Assembly: GCA_048393175.1 (NCBI GenBank)
Contig: DBFJJM010000053.1
Location: 1-9,709, forward strand
Length of the DNA stretch: 9,709 bases
Origin: Merdicola sp048393175
GTDB lineage: Bacteria > Bacillota > Clostridia > TANB77 > CAG-508
Reading direction: 5' to 3'
The position numbers were made by a program, and so were the translations under genes. The notes beneath the pieces were generated by a model. The model had not been told where the DNA came from. It ran no database searches and saw only the letters and a program-made list of their open reading frames with translations. Every line of letters starts with the position of its first letter. Within the stretch, counting starts at the first letter, position 1. Below, piece by piece: positions 1-6,600 of the stretch.

Positions 1-80
1 TTTAAAATACTTAAACTAATTGATTCTAACGATTTGAACCTTGTGTTAATAAACAAAATTTAAATAATTTCTTCTTCCGT

Positions 81-112
81 AAAAAAGATTTCTTTCTCCT
101 AAAATCTTTTTT
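81..112. terminator. Terminator-like hairpin, symmetric T-tracts
   Basis: AAAAAAGATTT (81-91) and AAATCTTTTTT (102-112) are perfectly complementary over 11 bases with a 10-base loop. Runs of A and T flank it, so it could stop transcripts from either strand. Only one G-C pair is in the stem, so the structure is weak. Confidence 0.4.
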
Positions 113-229
113 GTTTCCGCCCATTTTTCTTCTTTTATTTATCCTTTTTTTGATTACATTTCGTCTCTTTGAATCAATCTTTTCTTTACATAAGTTAAAG
201 TTCTCTTCTTGACCTTCTAGGTCATCAAT
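81..229 (-). ncRNA. Possible small RNA or leader of about 150 nt
   Basis: The strong promoter at 236-264 is followed by no convincing protein start. The predicted transcript opens with a hairpin GACC-TAGAA-GGTC (211-223), is very A-rich, and reaches an AAAAAAGATTT/AAATCTTTTTT hairpin with a run of six T at 81-112. This is the layout of an independently transcribed small RNA. It could equally be a leader with an attenuator before a gene outside the window. I do not recognise an RNA family. Confidence 0.3.
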
Positions 230-235
230 GATGAT

Positions 236-264
236 ATTATACTATATTTTTCCTTTTGTGTCAA
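236..264 (-). promoter_or_regulatory. Perfect consensus sigma-A promoter facing left
   Basis: On the minus strand TTGACA (259-264) and TATAAT (236-241) are both exact consensus and are separated by exactly 17 bases. The predicted start is near 229, inside a small dyad CATCA-A-TGATG (223-233). Such strength is typical of stable-RNA or highly expressed genes. It drives whatever lies in 1-229 or beyond the left edge. Confidence 0.82.
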
Positions 265-267
265 ATG

Positions 268-308
268 AAGAAAAGAAGAATGATTTTTCTTTCATTCTTC
301 TTTTTCTT
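268..308 (-). terminator. Candidate terminator after the 230-aa protein gene
   Basis: Two complementary arms at 268-283 and 292-308 form a 16-base-pair stem with one bulged base and an 8-base loop. They begin two bases after the TAG stop at 311-313. The 3' arm on the minus strand is rich in T (TTCTTCTTTTCTT), but there is no clean T-tract after it. The hairpin ends four bases before the -35 of the next promoter. Confidence 0.55.
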
Positions 309-310
309 AT

Positions 311-1003
311 CTACTCTAGTTCTGCTTGTTCTCCATTTTGCTGTCTTGCTTTTTCATTAAGAAATCGTTCTGCCGCTGGGTCTAGCTTACCATCCGTTGT
401 TTTTTCTTTTCCTTCTATCCTTTTTTCAAGTTTTACTGTCTGGGCTAAATATTCCTTATATAGTTCTACTTTCTTTGTTATATCCGTTTCGTTTTGATAT
501 GCTTGGTAAATTTGATATACCTCTGTATAATTTGCAACAACAGAATCTACTTTAAAAGGATTTTCCAAATCATTTTGCTCAATCATTTGCCCTTCTTTTT
601 TTACAAAAATTTTACCATTTAATTCTGTCATCTCTATTTCCTCTGGTTTTAATTCTCCTTGTAATAACACTCTCGATTCTGCTTGATGTGTTATATTATA
701 GTCCCTAGTATATTGCTCTATAATTCGATTTAACATTCCCTCATCCGTTGGTAAACTAATTTCACCCATTTCGACAGCCTGTACCATTTTATTTAATTGT
801 TGGGCTTTATTTATACGATGTCCTGCTATCCCAAGTCCAGCTACAAGTAGTAATCCAAGACTCAATGCCATCCCTCTTTTTGCAAAAAGAGTACTTTTTG
901 TCCTTCTTCCAGTTATCCTTCTTTTGATTTCAGGCTCTTTTTCATATTTAACTTCTTGCATAAAGTCCGTACGTTGTTGCTGCTTTCCTCTTACTTCTAC
1001 CAT
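311..1003 (-). CDS. Unrecognised single-pass membrane protein, 230 aa
   Basis: I do not recognise a family. The protein begins with a basic, Gln- and Arg-rich cytoplasmic tail (1-44), has one hydrophobic segment at about 45-61 (MALSLGLLLVAGLGIAG) with no lipobox and no obvious signal-peptidase site, and continues as a 170-residue domain that the positive-inside rule would place outside the cell. That domain has a predicted beta hairpin around LLQGELKPEEIEMTELNGK (113-131), a Tyr-rich helix near 155-190 (YTEVYQIYQAYQ) and a charged helical tail ending in Glu. It contains no cysteine. ATG at 1003 is chosen because AGGTGAT sits just upstream; a GTG three codons earlier (1012) would give 233 aa but overlaps that SD. 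It has its own promoter and is separated from the glucan synthase by about 300 bases, so a shared function is only a guess. It could be a cell-envelope accessory protein. Confidence 0.8.
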   Translation of the reverse strand: MVEVRGKQQQRTDFMQEVKYEKEPEIKRRITGRRTKSTLFAKRGMALSLGLLLVAGLGIAGHRINKAQQLNKMVQAVEMGEISLPTDEGMLNRIIEQYTRDYNITHQAESRVLLQGELKPEEIEMTELNGKIFVKKEGQMIEQNDLENPFKVDSVVANYTEVYQIYQAYQNETDITKKVELYKEYLAQTVKLEKRIEGKEKTTDGKLDPAAERFLNEKARQQNGEQAELE

Positions 1004-1015
1004 CTTTATCACCTT
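1004..1015 (-). promoter_or_regulatory. Ribosome binding site fixing ATG at 1003
   Basis: On the minus strand AAGGTGAT (1008-1015) matches seven bases of the ideal anti-16S sequence (AGGTGAT) and lies four bases before ATG at 1003, with its GG pair eight bases from the start codon. The alternative GTG at 1012 is part of this SD and has only a weak AAGG upstream, so the ATG is preferred. Confidence 0.75.
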
Positions 1016-1064
1016 GCCTTATCTTTTCTTTTTACTTTTGTATTTTCTCTTCTATGTCTTTTTT

Positions 1065-1093
1065 ATTATACTACAAAACCCTTACAAATGCAA
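1065..1093 (-). promoter_or_regulatory. Sigma-A promoter of the 230-aa membrane protein gene
   Basis: Reading leftward, TTGCAT (1088-1093) is followed after 17 bases by a perfect TATAAT (1065-1070). The -35 matches consensus at only its TTG, but the spacing and -10 are ideal. The predicted start near 1058 gives a leader of about 55 bases before ATG at 1003. Confidence 0.7.
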
Positions 1094-1148
1094 GTTTTAC
1101 AGATTTTGGATGTGTTTTTTCCAGATATTTGCTTTTATTGACATCCTT

Positions 1149-1170
1149 CTTACTATTTTTCCTTACTATT
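1149..1170. repeat. Short direct repeat, two copies of CTTACTATT
   Basis: CTTACTATT occurs at 1149-1157 and 1162-1170, a 13-base period, in the otherwise featureless AT-rich spacer. It is about 55-80 bases upstream of the -35 of the membrane-protein gene. It could be a regulator site or chance in low-complexity DNA. Confidence 0.4.
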
Positions 1171-1253
1171 TCTTGATTTTGTCTGTTTTCTAATTTTTAC
1201 TCTATTTAACTTTTCATTTATCCATTTTAAATGCTAAATAGTAGATAGTTAAC

Positions 1254-1301
1254 AACAGAAAAGACCCTTTCTGAATTGAATATAGAAGAATCTTTTCTGT
1301 T
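1254..1301 (-). terminator. Candidate terminator of the glucan synthase gene
   Basis: A perfect 11-base inverted repeat (AACAGAAAAGA at 1254-1264, TCTTTTCTGTT at 1291-1301) starts three bases after the synthase stop codon. The 26-base loop can form a further short TTCT/AGAA stem. The stem is AT-rich and the T-run after it on the minus strand is poor (GTTAACTATC), so termination may be leaky. Confidence 0.5.
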
Positions 1302-1304
1302 CCT

Positions 1305-3683
1305 TTATTCCATTATAGCTTCTATTTCATGGATTTTTCCATCGTCTATTAATCTAATCTGATTTCCTTGTATAATCTCTTTTGGTAAGATTAATTTCGT
1401 TACTCCCGTATTTTTGCCATTTGGATTTTTTACTTTTATAATATACAAAGTGGAATAATATTGATAACGAATAGTATACTCTTTCCATTCTTTCGGGATA
1501 CATGGATTTAAAGTAAGCAGTTTATCTTTTATTTGCATTCCTAAAATAGATTCGATTCCTACTTTATACATCCAACTAGCAGAACCTGTATACCAAGTCC
1601 AACCACCCCTACCAATTAAATTTTCCGCTCCATATACATCTGCTGCTACAACATAAGGCTCTACTTTATATTTTTGTGCTGCTGCCTTTGTGCGGGAATG
1701 TTCAATCGGATTAATCATGCGGAACAATTCTGCTGCTTTATCACCAAAGCCTAACATTGCTTCTGCCATAATCGTCCAAGTTGCTCCATGTGTATATTGT
1801 CCTCCATTTTCTCTTACTCCCGGCAAATAGGCTTTAATATATCCCGGTTCTAAATGACTTTTAGAAAAAGGTGGATCTAATAATTTAATAATCCCATTTT
1901 CATAATCAATTAAATGGTTTTCTAAACTTTCCATAGAGATATACTTTTTATCATTTTCTCCTGCCTTTGAAATAACAGACCAACTCTGAGCAATATTATC
2001 AATACGGCACTCTTGATTTTCCATACTTCCTAAGACTTCTCCATTATCCATAAAAGCTCTTTTATACCATCTTCCATCCCATCCGTTCTTGTTTAAAGCT
2101 CGTTTTAAGTCTTCTTGTACTTGTTTATATTTTTCTACTTTGTCTAGTTGCTCCTTTTCTTCAATATATGGAAGAAAACGAGAGATTACCTCATAAAGAA
2201 AAAATCCTAACCATACACTTTCTCCTTTTCCTTTTGAACCAACTTCAGATAATCCATCATTCCAATCTCCAATTCCGATTTTTGGTAGTCCATTTTCTCC
2301 AAAATTGAATGCTCTTTCAATTGCTTTTATACAATGCTCATAAAGACTTCCTGTCATAGAAGAAGGCAAATATTGGTCATATTTTTCTTTTTCGCCTTCT
2401 TCTAATAATTTCCCTTCTAGATAAGGCGTTTGTATTTCTAAAATGTTCTTATCTGCTGTAAAATCAATATATTCCGCAGTAACATAAGGAAGCCACAAAA
2501 AATCATCTGAAAATCTTGTTCTTACTCCCCTTTGTGTCTGCTCATGCCACCAATGTAATACATCTCCTTCTATAAATTGATGTTTACTATGGAGTAAGAT
2601 TTGTCTTTTCATAAATTCTGGGTCAATAAATTTTAATGCTAACGTATCTTGCAATTGGTCACGAAATCCAAATGCACCACCGGATTGATAATACCCTGTC
2701 CTTCCCCATAGTCTGCAAGCAATTACTTGATAAATGGCCCAACTGTTTAATAAAATATTCATAGATTCTACTGGTGTTACTACTTGCATACGATTAACTA
2801 AATTTTGCCACTGCTTTTTTACTTTATCTAATTCTTGCCTACAATTAGATAAATTCGTATATTGATAAGCTGTATTTTTTAATTCTAATAAATCTTCTCC
2901 TGCCCCTAATAAAAGAGAAATTTCTTTTGTTTCATAAGAATTCAGTTCTACTTCTATTTGAATTGCCATACAAGAATCTGTTTGAATGCCAGTTCGTTCA
3001 TCTAACGATACTTTATTTAATGCTTCTGGTGATTGAACCGTTCCTCTTCCTATAAAAAACTCTTTATTTCCTGTATAAGACACTAATTCCTCATTTGTAG
3101 CAATATAGCACAGACTTGAGGTTCCTTCCATACAATAAAGATTTTTAGCAAATAGAACTTGATTTTGTTTTTCAACATAAATATTTCCATTTGATTTAAC
3201 CTCTTCTTCTCCTAAAACCGGTTTTACATAATAAAGTAGTTTTAATTTCTTTTTTTCTGGAGTAGTATTTCGTAGTTTCAAAAGAGTAATCTTTACCTTG
3301 TCTGTTCTTGGGACAAATACTTCTGCCTCTTGTACAATTCCCAAACAAGTATGCTCAAATTTAGCATAACCTAGTCCATAGGTAATATAATAATCATTAT
3401 CATCTGGAAGAGGTCTAAATCCTAACGACCACGCCTTTTGTTCTTTTTCTTCTTTGAAATATAAAATCTCTGAAGGAATGTCTTGCACAGGGTTATTATT
3501 CCAACTAGAAATTCGATTTAATTTACTATTTTCGTGCCAAGTATAGCCTCCCATTCCTTCTGTTACGATTGTACCAAAATGTTCATTTGCTAGTACTTGA
3601 CTCCAAGTAGTAGGAAGCTGATGTTCTTTATTTACTTTTATCATATATTCTTTTCCATCATTCGAAAAAGCACCATATTCATT
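1305..3683 (-). other. Domain: second sandwich plus GH94 phosphorylase barrel (residues about 1940-2731)
   Basis: The C-terminal part is a complete GH94 architecture. A sandwich starts with NEYGAFSNDGKEY (1940) and GMGGYTW (W1988). An (alpha/alpha)6 barrel follows with GRTGYYQSGGAFGFRDQLQD (2266-2285), the catalytic-acid motif GDWNDG (2411-2416), QYTHGATW (H2571) and YTGSASW (T2638, G2639). In GH94 phosphorylases an Asp of the DWND motif is the general acid, and Arg, His and Thr-Gly residues from the other motifs bind phosphate. All are present here, so phosphorolysis of beta-1,2-glucan, the reported length-control function in Brucella Cgs, should be intact. The last 80 residues are a beta-rich cap. 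Confidence 0.88.
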
Positions 3684-6600
3684 ATAGTATTTTAAATTTT
3701 CTACTATATCTTTTCTATCTAAATGATTACTACGAATTTTCTCTTCTTTCGGAACCATTTGCTTTTTTGGTTCCTCTCCTATATTTTTCTTATGGCTCAA
3801 AGCTTTTTCTTCCATTTCCTCTAATTGTGTATGAATAGTTCCTAAACTACTATCTAAAATTAAATTAGCTCTGTATTGTAATGATTCCTTTTCTTGCTTG
3901 GTAATTTCATGTGCATTTAAAATAAAAATTCCTCCGCGAATATTTTGTAAATAAGCTAACTGTCTTATCATAATTTCTGTTTGAAGTGCATCTTTTACAT
4001 ATTGGTCATAACCATATTTCTCTTCATTTAAAATGACTAATTCTGTTATCTGATTTTTCACACGTAAAAACTCATATGCTTTTAAAACTTCTTCTATTAC
4101 ATAAATATCATTTACTTCTTTAATTGTTATTAATATAAGTGGATAATCTCCTGAAATACCAAATTTCCATAAATCTTTTTGTTCAAATTGTTTATTTAGT
4201 CCTAATTTTGGTTGCTTTTTAATTGGACTTGGAAAAAACAGATGAGACGCCATTTGCTGATAAGTTTCTATTTCTTTTCCTTTGATTCCTAGATAACGGG
4301 CTTCTTCTGCTGCCTTTGCTTTAGACAGTTCTTGCAAAATTTCAATCGTTTGCCCATTTCTATATTGTTTTAAACACCTTTCTACTTCTTCTTGTTTCGT
4401 ACCTACTGTTAAAAAAAAGTATAACTTTAATTCTTGTTCTGGCATAATTCGAACGGTTCTTTTCATAGCAATCATTGGGTCTGTTACCAGACCTATTGTC
4501 TTAGAAAAGGGTTTAGAGTGTTTTACCATATCTGGTAAAATAAGGTCTGTTCGTCCATAAAACTTTTCTTTATCAATTTCATATTCCAATTCTCCTACGG
4601 TATCTTCTTGTGTATAGAAACATACTCCTAGAAAGAGATTGTCTGCCTTTTCTTCTCTTGCGTGTCTTTCAATCAAAAGACTATTGGTCTCATCTAAAAA
4701 ATGATAGCGTAAAAATAGATTATTAAAAGCTGGGTGAGCAATATCTTGTTCTTGTGTCGATAAAATTGGTTCAAAACACCCTGTTACTTCTATCATTTCT
4801 TCTTCCTGCCCGTGATTTTTTAATTTTAAGCAGCGTATTTCTACTGGGTCATTTGGTGCTAAAATGGTTTTTACGCTTGTTTCCATATTGCCATCCATAC
4901 GAGTTAATTTTGTACTATCTGGTGTATAATGAATGGTATACTTATCTGGCTGACTAATTTCTGGAAGATACCCTGCTGTCCATATCTTTTTAGAACGAAT
5001 ATTTTTTAAGAAAAATGAAATACCTTGCTTAACGTCTGCATTAGCACGATAGCGGTTGATATAAATATCGTTATATTTACTATACCCTTCCCCTGTTTGC
5101 AACATAACATTTGTCCAGTTTTCATTTGAAATAAGATTAGTTCTTTTAAAGTTTGGGTCTACTTTGGTATAGACTTTTTCTGTATAATTTTCATAATCTT
5201 TATATTTTATCTTTTCTGGCTTTTCTTTCTTTTCTTTCGTAAGAATTACATTTTCTGGCATTCTTTCTTGTAACAAAATATCTACTGCTTTAACTTCCGG
5301 ATTTTGTTGCATTCTTTTTTGTAAAATAAAAGGATTCATTAAATTATTGATAGAAAGTAAGATAAGTCCTTGATGATGTGCCATAAAAGTTTTAACAACA
5401 GCTTGTTTCTCTCCATATTTCAAACGTGAAGAAGTATAATCAATGGATTCGTAAATCCCGTATTTACCTATAATTCCATCTTCTTTTAATTTTTCTAAGT
5501 TTTCTAAAACTTCTTTTGGCTTATCTGGAAGGGCTAATATACTTCCATAACCAGATACCACAACATCATCTGTCAATCCTCGTTTTAATCCTAGCCAAGG
5601 AACACCAAATGCTTTATATTGATAATTAGAGTTTAAATCTTTTAAGTTAAAAGCCGCTTCTGAAATCCCCCAAGGTACCCCTAATTTTTGAGTATATTCT
5701 TTTTGACTTTTTAGCATAAACTGGCAAGATTCATCTAATAAACTACCAGGATAATGACGAAAATTAAGATTTGGCATTAAATATTCAAAAGCTGTACCAG
5801 ACCAAGAAATAAGCCCTTTATAGGGACCTAATTTGGTTAACGTTCTACTTAAATGATTCCAATGCCTTACCGGAACATCCTTTTTACTAATTGCTACTAA
5901 ACTTGCTTGTCTTGCTTCAGAGGCTAATAAGTCATAATAGGAATCTGTTAATTGGTTATTTTCTACATCATAACCAATCGAAAACAAATCAATTTCAGGC
6001 TCATATAAGGTAGCAAAATTGGTATGATAAATTAAGCGATTGACAAGTTCTATCTGATTTTCAATTTCTTGTTTTCTGTTTTCTTCTATTTCTTCTTTTT
6101 CTTTTACTTCTTCGAAAAATTGTTTTAACACATAAAGATAGCCTACAAAATTACCACTATCTACAGTAGAAATATATCTTGGTCTTAAAGGTTGTAAATT
6201 ATCAATTTGATACCAGTTATACAGATGTCCATTCCATTTGCTTAATTGTTCGATTGTCTGTAGCATTTTTTGAAGAAGACTAAGCGTTTGGTCTAATGGT
6301 TCATATTGTAAATCATAACTAGAGACAACAGCTAATAGAGCAAGACCTATATTGGTAGAAGAAGTTCTTTTAACAAAAGGATTTACTCTATCTTCTTGAT
6401 AATTGTCTGGTGGTAAATAATGATTTTCTTTTGTTAATGTATCTTTGAAATATTGCCATGTTTTTCTTCCTAGTTCTATAACAGATTGTATTTGCTCTTC
6501 TTTTAACTCTTTTACTGGTTCTTTTTCAAATTGTTCTTTACTAATATAATAAGCAAAAAAAGGAGCCGATGCCCAAGACAAAAAGGCAAAGAACAATAAA

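Noticed and set aside
31..40. GGTTCAAATC on the minus strand, resembling a tRNA T-loop
   Set aside because: The flanking bases (ACAA before, GTTAG after) do not form a T-stem, and no acceptor, anticodon or D arms can be traced.
26..124. Minus-strand mini-ORF of 32 codons (start ATG 122-124), Lys/Arg-rich, inside a longer start-less open frame reaching the promoter
   Set aside because: No good SD upstream (only AGAAGAAAA), the composition follows directly from A-rich DNA, and the frame crosses the terminator-like hairpin. I do not recognise the peptide.
228..1193. Plus-strand open frames of 60-90 codons at 228-497, 924-1193 and 956-1141
   Set aside because: They lie opposite the membrane-protein gene or its promoter, are rich in Phe/Ser/Leu as expected from T-rich antisense DNA, and have no SD or family resemblance.
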